Positions 34,985 to 43,837 are shown, counted from the first letter of the stretch. The stretch is DNA of 64,000 bases from Micromonospora rosaria (GCF_001567585.1 NZ_LRQV01000010.1:1-64000); one strand, 5' to 3'. Translations and numbers: made by a program. The notes: generated by a model from the sequence alone, not told the origin.

Positions 34985-37900
34985 CTACGCCGGAAGGGGG
35001 ATCTGCCGGGTCAGGCCGGGGGCGGCGCCGTCGTCGGGAGGGTCGTCGGAGAGCAGGGCCGCCTCGGCCAGCAGCGAGCAGGCCCGCTCGTGCCAGACCG
35101 TGGAGCCGAGCTGCTCGAACAGCTCGCGGGCGGCGCGCAGGTGCGCCACCCCGGCGGTCAGCCGGCCGGTGGCGAGGGCGATCTCGCCGAGGGAGTACCG
35201 GGCGCGGGCCTCGACCAGCCGCTCGCCGAGCTGGCGGGCCCGTTCCAGGGTGTGTGTGAGGATCATCGTCGCGTTGTCCGGCCGGCCCTCCCGGTGCCGG
35301 AGCAGGCCCAGGCCGTACAGGGCGTGGGTCTCGCCGATCCGGTCCCCGGTGTCCCGCACGATGCGCAGCACCCGGTGCAGGGCCTGCCGGGCCAGCTCGA
35401 TCTGGTCGGTGGCCAGGTAGACCTCGGCGAACCGGTGCGTCACCTGCGCCTCGACGCGCAGGCAACCGGTCTCCCGGCAGATGGTCAGGGCCTGGTCGAG
35501 CAGGTCGATCGCGCCCCGGTGGTCGCCGTCGTCCATCCGGTGCTGGGCGAGGCTGCGCATGATGTGCGCCTCGCCGATCCGGTCGCCGGCCCGGCGCATG
35601 ATCTCCAGGGAGCGCGCGTACTTGGCCAGCATCGACGCGGTGTCACCGCGCAGCCGGTCGATGTGCGCGGCGTTGCGCAGCACCAGCCCGCCGCCGTACT
35701 CCACGCCCTCGGCGGTGAAGATCTCCAGCGCCGTGCCGAAGCAGGCGTCCGCGTCGGCGAGCCGGGTCTGGAACATGTGCAGCGTCCCCATGGAGTACCG
35801 CATCGCCGCCATCCCGACCCGGTTGCCGGCCCGCTCGGCGGCGCCGTACGCGGTGGTGGTGCACTCCCGCCAGTCGTCGAAGTACCCCTTGGACTCGAAG
35901 AGGCTGACCGAGGTCAGGGCCAGGTCCCAGCAGAGCTCCGCCAGGCCGGCGTCGGCGGACTGCCGGACGGCGACGATCAGCGCCCGCCGTTCCGTCTCCC
36001 ACCAGTGCGCCGGGTCACCGAGGTACGCGACGGCGTCGGCATGGTCCATGATCCAGCGGGGGGCGGTGCCGTGCAGGGTGGTGTAGTTGCCGCCGTAGGT
36101 GCTGCGGTGCGCCTCCTCCGCCAGGGCCAGCCAGCCGCTGAGCACCCGGCTCAGCGCCGCCGTACGCTCCTCGTCGGTCTCCGTCTCGGCCAGCTTCTCG
36201 GCCGCGTACACCCGGATCAGGTCGTGCAGCCGGTAGCGCGGGGCGGCGTCCGGGTACTGCACGGTGTCGACGAACTGGGCGTCGACGAGACCCTCCAGGA
36301 TGTCCTCGGCCTCGAAGGTGCTGCTGTCCAGCAGGGCGGCGGCGGTCCAGCTCGGGAAGTCGGGGGCCCGCATCATCGAGCAGAGCCGCAGCAGCCGTTG
36401 CGCGGCAGCGCCGAGGCCCCGGTACGCCAGCTCCATGTTGGAGCGCAGTTCGAGGCCGTGGTGGACGAACTCGTCCAGCCGCTTCGCCTCATCCCGGAGG
36501 CGGTGCACCAGCCCGCCCAGTCGCCAGTGCGGGCGGGAGGCCAGCCGGGCGCCGGTGATGCGCAGCGCCAGCGGCAGTCCGCCGCAGAGGGTGGCCAGCT
36601 CGGCGGCGTCGTCGCGGCTGGCGGCGACGCGGTCCGGGCCGACCAGCGCGGTCAGCATCTCCAGGGACTGCGCGAGGTCGAAGAGTTCGAGGTCGACCAG
36701 GCGTGCGCCGGGCAGGCCGGTGAGGCGTACCCGGCTGGTGATGATCACCGCGCAGGACGAGCTGCCGGGCAGCAGCGGCAGGAGCTGGATGTCGGGCGGG
36801 ACGTCGTCGAGGACGAGGAGCAGCCGTTTGCCGAAGAGCATGCTGCGGTACAGCTCGCCGCGTTCCTCCATGCCGTCGGGGATGGCCGAGCCGGTGATGC
36901 CGAGGGCGCGCAGGAACCGGGCGAGCAGCTTCGCGGTGTGGTCCTGCCGGTCCCAGGAGCGCAGGTCGGCGTAGAGCTGGCCGTCGGGGTACTGGTCGCT
37001 GAGTTCGTGGGCGGCGCGGATGGCGAGGCTGGACTTGCCGACCCCGGCCATGCCGGAGATGACCACGATCGGCATGCCGTGGCCCGTCACCTGGTCGCCG
37101 TCGGAGTCCCGGGCGAGCAGCCGGCAGATCCGGTCGAGCTGCCGCTCCCGGCCGACGAAGTCGGTGATGCTGGCGGGAAGCTGGCGGGGCAGCACCACCA
37201 TCGGGCCGCCGCGTGGTGGCGGGGGTGTCCACTTCGGGGTCGGTGGGGGTACGACGGCCGGCGGTCGTTCGTCGGTGGTCCCGAGCGCCGGGTCGCGTTG
37301 CAGGATGGCCCGTTCCAGGCGTTGCAGTTCCTCGCTCGGGTCCAGCCCGAGTTCGTCGGCGAAGACCGTGCGGGCGTGGCGGGCGGCCTTGAGTGCGTCG
37401 GCCTGGCGTCCGCACCGGTAGAGCGCGAGCATGAGGAAGGTGTGCAGCCGCTCGCGGAGGGGGTGCTCCCCGACGAGGCCCTGCAACTCGCTGACCGTCT
37501 CCTGGTGGGCGCCGAGTTCGAGGTCGAGCTGGATGCGCTCCTCGACGGCGGCGAGTCGCTGCTCCGCCAGCACGGTGGCGGCCCGCTGGACCTGGTCGCT
37601 GGCCACCCCGGAGAGCGGGTCGCCCCGCCACAGGGCGAGGGCGGTCCGCAGGGTCCGGGCCGCGTCGGCCTTGGTGCCCGCGTCGACCTGCCGGCGGGCC
37701 TCGGCGACCAGCGCGGCGAAGTGGAGGCTGTCCACGTCGGTGGTGTCCAGTTGGAGGAGGTACCCCGGCGGGCGGGTGCTGATCGCCTGTGGTCGCCCGA
37801 CGTCCTCGAAGAGCCGACGCAGCGCGGAGATGCAGATCTGGATCTGGCTTCGGGCGGTGGTGGGTGGGTCGTTACCCCACACCGCGTCGATGAGTTGACC

Positions 37901-38026
37901 CACGGGGACGACCCGGTTGATGTTGAGACCCAATACCGCCAGGACGATCCGCTGGCGGGCTCCACCCAGGTTCAGCGACCGGTCACCATTGATCAGTTCC
38001 ACCGGCCCGAGTAGTCGCAGACCCAT
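34985..38026 (-). CDS. Large SARP/AfsR-type regulator with NB-ARC and TPR domains
   Basis: A 1013-residue regulator. The N-terminal winged helix (GLRLLGPVELINGDRSLNLG) and BTAD domain (to about residue 245) form the SARP part. They are followed by a Pro-rich linker, an NB-ARC ATPase with Walker A GMAGVGKSSLA near residue 325 and LLLVLDDVPPD as Walker B, then TPR repeats over the last 300 residues. AfsR-type SARPs switch on antibiotic clusters, often in response to nucleotide state or ligands. The ATG at 38026 is preceded by GGGGGAGAGA; an earlier in-frame ATG at 38068 lacks support. It is on the same strand as the biosynthetic operon but is separated from it by the DTHW gene and a terminator. 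Likely the pathway activator. Confidence 0.93.
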   Translation of the reverse strand: MGLRLLGPVELINGDRSLNLGGARQRIVLAVLGLNINRVVPVGQLIDAVWGNDPPTTARSQIQICISALRRLFEDVGRPQAISTRPPGYLLQLDTTDVDSLHFAALVAEARRQVDAGTKADAARTLRTALALWRGDPLSGVASDQVQRAATVLAEQRLAAVEERIQLDLELGAHQETVSELQGLVGEHPLRERLHTFLMLALYRCGRQADALKAARHARTVFADELGLDPSEELQRLERAILQRDPALGTTDERPPAVVPPPTPKWTPPPPRGGPMVVLPRQLPASITDFVGRERQLDRICRLLARDSDGDQVTGHGMPIVVISGMAGVGKSSLAIRAAHELSDQYPDGQLYADLRSWDRQDHTAKLLARFLRALGITGSAIPDGMEERGELYRSMLFGKRLLLVLDDVPPDIQLLPLLPGSSSCAVIITSRVRLTGLPGARLVDLELFDLAQSLEMLTALVGPDRVAASRDDAAELATLCGGLPLALRITGARLASRPHWRLGGLVHRLRDEAKRLDEFVHHGLELRSNMELAYRGLGAAAQRLLRLCSMMRAPDFPSWTAAALLDSSTFEAEDILEGLVDAQFVDTVQYPDAAPRYRLHDLIRVYAAEKLAETETDEERTAALSRVLSGWLALAEEAHRSTYGGNYTTLHGTAPRWIMDHADAVAYLGDPAHWWETERRALIVAVRQSADAGLAELCWDLALTSVSLFESKGYFDDWRECTTTAYGAAERAGNRVGMAAMRYSMGTLHMFQTRLADADACFGTALEIFTAEGVEYGGGLVLRNAAHIDRLRGDTASMLAKYARSLEIMRRAGDRIGEAHIMRSLAQHRMDDGDHRGAIDLLDQALTICRETGCLRVEAQVTHRFAEVYLATDQIELARQALHRVLRIVRDTGDRIGETHALYGLGLLRHREGRPDNATMILTHTLERARQLGERLVEARARYSLGEIALATGRLTAGVAHLRAARELFEQLGSTVWHERACSLLAEAALLSDDPPDDGAAPGLTRQIPLPA

Positions 38027-38079
38027 CCAGTCTCTCCCCCGCTGGCTGTGGGTGATCTGTCGGTCCACACTACGCCACC

Positions 38080-38115
38080 GATCGCCAATATATCGATTAT
38101 TAACGATGAATAACC
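38080..38115 (-). promoter_or_regulatory. AT-rich promoter region of the SARP gene
   Basis: A stretch with ATATAT and TTATTAACGATGAATAA, far richer in A and T than its surroundings, lies 55-90 bases before the SARP start. TTATTCATCGTTAATAA on the minus strand is a short imperfect palindrome. Exact -35 and -10 boxes cannot be fixed. Confidence 0.5.
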
Positions 38116-38514
38116 TTGGCTGTTCTCGGATGTGGGTGTGCTCTTTGGACCGAGGGACGGGGGCGCGGGCCCGGCCCGTTCACCCCGTTCGACACCCACC
38201 GAGGCAAGGACCGGCGAACTGCTGACGCCGCCCCCGTGATTGATCGCTCATTTCGGCGCACGGCGGCAAGAACGACGTCGGACGCCTACTCCGTTCGACG
38301 GACGACCGGAGCGCCGTGGCGATCTCCACCCGGCGGCGACCACAAAGGCAACGGGGACGGATGTCCAATCCGCCGCCAATCAATGGGCGAGGTTCGCCCG
38401 AGACGATGCCGGGAGCGACCGACCGGCGACCGGGCGGCCGGAGTTGTCGGGGCGGTTGCGCCCCCGCCTTTCCGTCGACCCCAGCCGCTCGATGGGCGGC
38501 GAGGGCTCGCCCCC
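38116..38514. other. Intergenic region without a supported gene
   Basis: About 400 bases between the SARP promoter region and the end of a TetR gene. Open frames here are short, lack ribosome-binding sites and have poor codon bias. No clear hairpin or repeat was seen. Confidence 0.5.
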
Positions 38515-39105
38515 TCACCGGCCGGGGGACGGGTGGGTCGGCTGGGGGATCACCCCCGAGACGGCCAGCCGGAACAGCCGGTCGGCCCGGGTCGCCGGGT
38601 CCGGGTGGTGCTCGGTGGCCAGGGTGATGCCGACGATCAGGTCGATCAGGTCGGCGATGGTGACCCCCGCCACCACCGCTCCGGCCCGCTCGGCCTCCCG
38701 CAGCAACGGGCCCGCCGCCTCCTCCAGCACCGCCGCGCACGAACTCTGGCGCACCGGGCCGGCACCGGCCCCGTCGTCGTAGGACAGCGCCTCGGCCAAC
38801 CCCCGGACCGACACGGAGTACGCGACGACCTCGTCCAGCCACGCCAGCAGCGCCGCCCGGGTGTCGGCCCGGCCGGTCAGGTCACGGGCCCGTTCGCACA
38901 GGGCCTCGATCCGGGTGTGGGAGACCGCCTCCAGCAGGGCCCGCCGGGTGGGGAAGTGCCGGCGCACGGTCGCCGAGCCGACCCCGGCGGTACGGGCGAT
39001 CTGTTCGAGGGAGGCGCTGGCGCCGTGGGCGGCGACCTCCCGCTCCGCCACGGCGAGGATCCGCGCGTAGTTGCGCCGGGCGTCGGCGCGCTGGTGGTCA
39101 GGCAT
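38515..39105 (-). CDS. TetR-family repressor
   Basis: A 196-residue TetR regulator. The N-terminal helix-turn-helix is SLEQIARTAGVGSATVRRHF (about residues 31-50). The C-terminal ligand domain carries YSVSVRGLAEALSYDDG. The ATG at 39105 follows GGAGAGGA. It is divergent from the NmrA-like gene, and two near-identical palindromes between them are its likely operators, so it probably represses both itself and that gene. Confidence 0.92.
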   Translation of the reverse strand: MPDHQRADARRNYARILAVAEREVAAHGASASLEQIARTAGVGSATVRRHFPTRRALLEAVSHTRIEALCERARDLTGRADTRAALLAWLDEVVAYSVSVRGLAEALSYDDGAGAGPVRQSSCAAVLEEAAGPLLREAERAGAVVAGVTIADLIDLIVGITLATEHHPDPATRADRLFRLAVSGVIPQPTHPSPGR

Positions 39106-39127
39106 GGCGTCCTCTCCGAGGTTGCCT

Positions 39128-39183
39128 AAATGGCGGGGCCCGCCGTATCGTACCTTCACGGGAAACGGCGGGCCCCGCCGTTT
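39128..39183. promoter_or_regulatory. Pair of TetR-type operators
   Basis: Two copies of AAAYGGCGGGsCCCGCCGTWT occur at 39128-39148 and 39163-39183. The right copy is a perfect 10-bp inverted repeat with a 1-base centre. The centres are 35 bp apart. They lie between the divergent TetR and NmrA-like genes. Together the two copies could also pair as a 15-bp hairpin. Confidence 0.75.
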
Positions 39184-39209
39184 TCGCCGCGTACCCGAGG
39201 AGCACCCCC

Positions 39210-40139
39210 ATGTCCCCAGCAGCATCCGCGCCCGTCCTGGTCACCGGTGCCACCGGCCGGCAGGGCGGGGCCACCGCCCGGGCCCTGCTCGCGGCGGGCG
39301 TCCCCGTCCGGGCCCTGGTCCGCGACCCGGACAGCGACCGGGCCCAGCGGGTTCGCGCCCTCGGCGCCGACCTGGTCACCGGCGACCTCGACGACCGCGA
39401 CTCCCTGGTCCGGGCCGCCGAGGGGGTCCGGGCCGTCTTCTCCGTCCAGATGCCGGCCTGGACGGAGCAGACGGGCTTCGACTTCGCCGGGGAGGTGACC
39501 CAGGGGGTGAACCTCATCGAGAGCGCGAAGGCCGCTGGGGTGCCGCAGTTCGTCTACAGCTCCGTCTCCGGAGTGGGTCAGCACACCGACATCCCCGGCT
39601 GGGCCGAGGGTCGCTGGTCCGCCCTGGAGGGGCCACTCGGGGCCAAGGCCGCCATCGCCGACCGGCTCCGGGCGGCCGACTTCCCGCGCTGGACCCACCT
39701 GAAGCCGGGCTTCTTCATGGAGAACTTCACCCCCTCGATGGCCTTCCTCTTCCCCCGTGGCGTCGAGGGCGGGCTGGTCAGCGTCCTGCGACCCGAGACC
39801 CGGCTCTCCCTGGTCGCCGCGCAGGACGTCGGCCGGGCCGCCGCGGCGGCCTTCCTCGACCCGAGCCGGTTCCACCGGGTGGAACTGGAACTAGCCGGCG
39901 ACTACCTGTCGATGACCGAGATCGCCGAGATCCTCTCCCGCGCCCTCGGCACCCCGCTGCGGGCGCCGGAGATGACCGAACAGCAGGCCTTCACCGCCGG
40001 GATGCCGAGCATGGGGGCCTCCCACGAGTACCTGAACGTCGCGGGCCAGCCCGCCCGCCCCCGGTACGCCCGGTCCCTCGACATCCCGCTGACCAGCTTC
40101 GAGGAGTGGGCAAGCACCCACCTGGGCCCCACCGCCTGA
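39210..40139 (+). CDS. NmrA-like NAD(P)-binding protein
   Basis: A 309-residue Rossmann protein of the atypical short-chain dehydrogenase group. PVLVTGATGRQGGATARALL gives the GxxGxxG motif, followed by VRALVRDPDS, GDLDDRDSL and VPQFVYSSVSG. A catalytic Tyr-x3-Lys is not obvious, as in NmrA and quinone-reductase QorB-like proteins, which sense or use NAD(P)H. GAGGAG lies before the ATG. Under control of the divergent TetR. The substrate is unknown. Confidence 0.88.
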   Translation: MSPAASAPVLVTGATGRQGGATARALLAAGVPVRALVRDPDSDRAQRVRALGADLVTGDLDDRDSLVRAAEGVRAVFSVQMPAWTEQTGFDFAGEVTQGVNLIESAKAAGVPQFVYSSVSGVGQHTDIPGWAEGRWSALEGPLGAKAAIADRLRAADFPRWTHLKPGFFMENFTPSMAFLFPRGVEGGLVSVLRPETRLSLVAAQDVGRAAAAAFLDPSRFHRVELELAGDYLSMTEIAEILSRALGTPLRAPEMTEQQAFTAGMPSMGASHEYLNVAGQPARPRYARSLDIPLTSFEEWASTHLGPTA

Positions 40140-40176
40140 CGTCTCCGGGCCCGGGGCACGGTGGCGGGCGGGACGG

Positions 40177-41154
40177 TCAGCCGAGGGCCGGCCGCCACCG
40201 CCCCGGCTCGGTGTCGGGCGACCGGGCGAAGTAGGGCTCGGCCGCCGCCAGGCGGGGCACCGCCACGCCCAGCCGGTGAGCTTCCGCCAGGGTGTCGCGG
40301 CAGATGGCGCGCAGTTCCTCGGGGTTCGCGTGCGCCTCCATGACCCGGCGTGCCGGCGGGAAGTAACGGAACAGCCAGGCGAGTGCCGGTGCCGCCAGCC
40401 AGAGGGGCGCCGTGAAGGGCAGCAGGTCGCTCCGGTGCCGCCGCAGGTCGACGCCCCGGGCCTCGACGAGCGGTAGCAGTTCGCGGGTGGCGAGGATCGC
40501 CTCGCGTACGGCGCCGGTCGTCCACCCGGACAGCGAGCCCTGCTTGAGGCTCTGGGTGTGCAGGCCCGCGTTCTGGGCGAAGTGGATCGACAGCCAGCCA
40601 CGGAAGTCGGAGGTCTCCCGGATCCGGAACCCCGCCTGGCGGAACACCTGCCGTACGGCCCGCTCGCGCTCGGTCGGCGGCTGGTCGAGAGTGCCGGCGA
40701 AGACCACGGGCAGCAGCGCCCCCCGCAGCACACCGTCGTCGCCGAAACCGCCGCCGGCCCCGGGGAAACCCCAGGCCACCTGGTCGGCGGGGAAGTGCTC
40801 TGCCGCGGTCGACGGCTCGACCAACAGGTTGTTGAAGACGAGCACCGTGGCCCCGCCCACACGCGGCCCCAGGAAGGCCGCGGCCTCCGGGAAGGCGTAG
40901 TGCTGCACGCTCAGCACGATCAGATCGAAGTCGTGGTCCGGCTCCAGGGACTCGCGGTAGCGCACCGGCCATCGCTCGGTGACGCGCTTGCCCCACGGTC
41001 GTCGCCGCGCGTCAAGCAGGTCGAGGTCGATCGCCTCCCCGTAGGCCGCCGCCCGGCCCGGCCGGACGTAGAACTCGACGTGGTGCCCGGCCCGTTCCAG
41101 GGCCCACCCGTACGCCGCGCCGATCACGCCCCGGCCGAACATCAAGATCTTCAC
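40177..41154 (-). CDS. Ketopantoate-reductase family (PanE/ApbA) oxidoreductase
   Basis: A 325-residue protein that starts MKILMFGRGVIGAAYGWALE, the nucleotide-binding loop of PanE/ApbA enzymes, with FDLIVLSVQHYAFPEA and VLVFNNLLVE in the N-terminal domain. The C-terminal helical domain has GWLSIHFAQNAGLHTQSLKQ, where ketopantoate reductases carry the substrate-binding Lys and Asn region. The true substrate may not be ketopantoate, since such paralogues are common under TetR control. A strong promoter with an operator in its spacer lies upstream, shared with a divergent TetR gene. Confidence 0.88.
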   Translation of the reverse strand: MKILMFGRGVIGAAYGWALERAGHHVEFYVRPGRAAAYGEAIDLDLLDARRRPWGKRVTERWPVRYRESLEPDHDFDLIVLSVQHYAFPEAAAFLGPRVGGATVLVFNNLLVEPSTAAEHFPADQVAWGFPGAGGGFGDDGVLRGALLPVVFAGTLDQPPTERERAVRQVFRQAGFRIRETSDFRGWLSIHFAQNAGLHTQSLKQGSLSGWTTGAVREAILATRELLPLVEARGVDLRRHRSDLLPFTAPLWLAAPALAWLFRYFPPARRVMEAHANPEELRAICRDTLAEAHRLGVAVPRLAAAEPYFARSPDTEPGRWRPALG

Positions 41155-41170
41155 GTCGCACCTCGTAGCC

Positions 41171-41225
41171 TATAATTGGAGACGACCTCCACTTAGAAAA
41201 TATGGAGACAATCTCCACTTGTCAA
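41171..41225. promoter_or_regulatory. Divergent promoter with two TetR-type operators
   Basis: TGGAGACGACCTCCA (41177-41191) and TGGAGACAATCTCCA (41203-41217) are palindromes with centres 26 bp apart. On the minus strand TTGACA (41220-41225), 17 bases and TATTTT (41197-41202) form a near-consensus promoter for the PanE-like gene; the second operator fills its spacer. TATAAT at 41171-41176 is a possible plus-strand -10 box. Confidence 0.8.
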
Positions 41226-41239
41226 CTGCGAGGCCCCCC

Positions 41240-41806
41240 GTGACCGATGCCAAGCCACTGCGCGCCGACGCCCGCCGCAACCGCGACGCCCTGATCGCCA
41301 AGGCCCGCGAACTCTTCGCCGGCGGCTGCTTCAACCTGCGCTTCGACGACTTCGCCAAGCTGGCCGGCGTGGGCACCGGCACCCTCTACCGCCACTTCCC
41401 CACCCGGGAGGCCCTGGCCGAGGCGGTCTACCGCGAAGAGATCACCGCGATGTGCGACCGCGCCCGCGAACTACGCGCCACCCTCCCCGCCGACGAGGCG
41501 CTGGAGGCGTTCCTCCGTGGCTTCGTCGACCACCTGTACTCCCACGAGGGCCTCGCCCGTACCCTCGCGACGCTCATGGCCACCCGCTCGGGCGCGCTGG
41601 CCGAGGGCGGCCAGGCCCTGCACCAGGCCGTCGCCGACCTCCTGGCCGACGCCAGGACCGGAACCGTCCGCGACGACGTGGGGGCCGGCGCCGTCATGGT
41701 GGCCCTGCACGGCATCTGCGCGGCCTACGACCACCCGACCCACCGCGCCGATGCGGACGGCGTCGTCACCCTTCTCCTCGCCGGCCTCCGTCGCCCGGCG
41801 ACCTGA
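41240..41806 (+). CDS. TetR-family repressor
   Basis: A 188-residue TetR regulator with the N-terminal recognition region FDDFAKLAGVGTGTLYRHFP. The C-terminal part has ALEAFLRGFVDHLYSHEGLA, typical of the SbtR-like subgroup. The GTG at 41240 was chosen over a TTG at 41219 because a GAGG site precedes it. It probably binds the two GGAGA-type palindromes upstream and represses itself and the PanE-like gene. Confidence 0.9.
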   Translation: MTDAKPLRADARRNRDALIAKARELFAGGCFNLRFDDFAKLAGVGTGTLYRHFPTREALAEAVYREEITAMCDRARELRATLPADEALEAFLRGFVDHLYSHEGLARTLATLMATRSGALAEGGQALHQAVADLLADARTGTVRDDVGAGAVMVALHGICAAYDHPTHRADADGVVTLLLAGLRRPAT

Positions 41807-41904
41807 GCGACGCCCGCCCGGCACCGCCCCCGTCACCTCAGCGGGGGCCGCAGACGCCGCCGGCCCCGAGGCCCTGGCGGGTGCCGGCCACCCGCCAGGC
41901 CCGG

Positions 41905-42427
41905 TCAGGAGCTGGTCGGGGCCATTGCCGGGAGGCGCTGGGCGAGCGCCTCGCCCTCGACGTCCAGGCTCGGCACGACCTTCTCCATCCAGCGGGGCAT
42001 CCACCAGATCCGCCGGCCGAGGATGAGCATGACGGCGGGGACGACGAGCATCCGGACCAGGAAGGCGTCGACGAGGACGCCGACGGCGAGGGCGAAGCCG
42101 ATGGTCTTGAGGATGATGTCGTCGGTGAGGGTGAAGCCGGCGAACACCCCGACCATGATCAGGGCGGCGGCGGCCACGACACGGGCGCTGTGGGTGAACC
42201 CGTCGACGACCGCCTGGCGCGCCGGCGCCCCGTGCACGTAGGCCTCCCGCATCCGCGTGACGAGGAAGACCTCGTAGTCCATCGCCAGGCCGAACAGGAT
42301 GCCGGTGAGCAGGATCGGCAGCAGGAACAGCACCGGGCCGGTGGTGTCGAGACCGACGAGTTCGTTGAGCCAGCCCCACTGGAAGACCGCGACGGTCGCC
42401 CCCAGGGAGACACCGACGGGCCTGCGG
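41905..42427 (-). pseudogene. MMPL transporter remnant (C-terminal part only)
   Basis: The last about 174 codons of an MMPL/RND-type membrane protein: GILFGLAMDYEVFLVTRMRE, ALIMVGVFAGFTL and LRMLVVPAVMLILG are family marks of the final helices. The N-terminal three quarters are missing. Just above 42427 the same strand no longer encodes protein of this family, and the plus strand instead reads the end of a TetR gene. No start codon fits. The remnant still lacks stops, so the deletion looks recent. Confidence 0.85.
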
Positions 42428-42643
42428 GCGGAGATCACGGCGCTTCTCGCGGAAGGCCAGGCGGCGGGCAGCGTCCGGTCGGACATCTCCCTGACCGACG
42501 CGGCCTCGCTCGTCCTCGCGGCGGCCGACGGTCTCAGCACCCAGTGGCTGCTCGACGGGAGCGCCGACCTCAAGAGCGGCCTGTTGCTGCTGCAACGCCT
42601 CCTCGAACCGCCGGACCGACAGGTGGGTCGCACCGAGGGCTGA
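42428..42643 (+). pseudogene. TetR-family regulator remnant (C-terminal part only)
   Basis: About 70 codons reading RAEITALLAEGQAAGSVRSD and DAASLVLAAADGLSTQWLLD, the usual end of a TetR ligand-binding domain. The DNA-binding head is missing. It abuts the MMPL remnant back to back: MMPL genes are often divergent from their TetR repressor, so a single deletion across the shared promoter would leave this arrangement. Confidence 0.8.
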
Positions 42644-42678
42644 CCCCCGCCCGCACCCGCACCGACGAGGACCGCAGC

Positions 42679-42705
42679 GGGCCCGGCGGGTCACCCGCCG
42701 GGCCC
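42679..42705. terminator. Bidirectional hairpin terminator
   Basis: A 13-bp perfect inverted repeat with a one-base centre lies between the TetR remnant and the convergent sugar-dehydrogenase gene. Confidence 0.65.
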
Positions 42706-42721
42706 ACCGGTCACGGCCGGG

Positions 42722-43837
42722 TCACCGGGCCGGGAACCGCAGGACGCGGTCGTCACCGTCGCGGACGTCGCCCCGGCCGTCGGTGTTGGAGGTGGTCACC
42801 CAGAGCGCGCCGTCCGGAGCCACCTGCACCGTGCGCAGCCGCCCGTACGCGTCGGTGAGCTGGGCGGACGGCTCGCCGAGCCGGTCACCGTCGAGCGGCA
42901 CGACCCACAGCCGTTCACCGCGCAGCGCGGCGACGTAGGCGGTACCGGCGGTGATGGCGAGGCCGGACGGGGAGGCCTCGCGGGTGGACCAGGTGACCAG
43001 CGGGTTGGTGTAGCGGCCACCCGCCGTGTCGCCCTCGCCCTCGACCTCGGGCCAGCCGTAGTTGCGGCCCGGCTCGATCAGGTTGACCTCGTCGACGTCG
43101 TTCTGCCCGAACTCGGTGGCGAAGAGCCGGCCGTCGGCGTCCCAGGCCAGGCCCTGCACGTTGCGGTGACCCAGGCTGTAGACCGGGGAGCCGGCGGTGG
43201 GGTTGCCGGGTGCGGGGTCACCGTCCGGGGTGAGCCGCAGGATCTTGCCGGCCGGGCTCGCCGGGTCCTGGGAGCTGGAGGTGTTCCCGGCGTCACCGGT
43301 GCCGACGTACAGCATGCCGTCGGGGCCGAACGCGATGCGCCCGCCGTTGTGGAAGCTCGCCTTGGCGATGCCCGAGAAGACCACCTCGGGCGCACCGCCA
43401 CCGAGCCGGAAACGCACGATCCGGTTGTCGTCGGCCGCGGTGAAGTAGGCGTAGACCAGGTCGTCGGTGGCGAACTCCGGCGAGACGGCGAGGCCGAGCA
43501 GCCCGCCCTCCCCGGCCGCGGCCACCCCGGCCACCTCGGCGACCTGCTGCGGGGCACCGCCGCCGGCGGCCACCCGCAGGATCCGACCGGAGTCCCGCTC
43601 GGCGACCAGGGCGTCGCCACCCGGCAGGAACGCCAGACCCCACGGTACGTCGAGGCCCCGTGCCACTTCCTCTCCCGCGCCGAGGTCGGGGGCCCCGGCG
43701 GGAGAACTGCTCGCCGTACTCGTCGCCACCGGTCCCGCGCCCGGACCCGCCTCGTCCTCGTTCCCGGTGCCACACCCGGCGGCACCGGCAGCCAGCAGGA
43801 GGGCCAGTGCCGATCCCGCCCATCGTCGCGTCCGCAT
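42722..43837 (-). CDS. PQQ-dependent sugar dehydrogenase-like lipoprotein
   Basis: A 371-residue lipoprotein with lipobox LAAGAAGC near residue 20, so it is anchored outside the membrane. The rest is a six-bladed propeller of the GdhB/sorbosone-dehydrogenase/HHIP-like group: GLDVPWGLAFLPGGDALVAE, FHNGGRIAFGPDGMLYVGTG, and GHRNVQGLAWDADGRLFATE with the conserved His-Arg. GGAGGAG precedes the ATG at 43837. It probably oxidises an aldose with PQQ, but many actinobacterial members have no proven activity. Confidence 0.9.
   Translation of the reverse strand: MRTRRWAGSALALLLAAGAAGCGTGNEDEAGPGAGPVATSTASSSPAGAPDLGAGEEVARGLDVPWGLAFLPGGDALVAERDSGRILRVAAGGGAPQQVAEVAGVAAAGEGGLLGLAVSPEFATDDLVYAYFTAADDNRIVRFRLGGGAPEVVFSGIAKASFHNGGRIAFGPDGMLYVGTGDAGNTSSSQDPASPAGKILRLTPDGDPAPGNPTAGSPVYSLGHRNVQGLAWDADGRLFATEFGQNDVDEVNLIEPGRNYGWPEVEGEGDTAGGRYTNPLVTWSTREASPSGLAITAGTAYVAALRGERLWVVPLDGDRLGEPSAQLTDAYGRLRTVQVAPDGALWVTTSNTDGRGDVRDGDDRVLRFPAR

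Noticed and set aside
34898..38014. A 1038-codon plus-strand frame
   Set aside because: Antisense shadow of the SARP gene, whose domains are clear.
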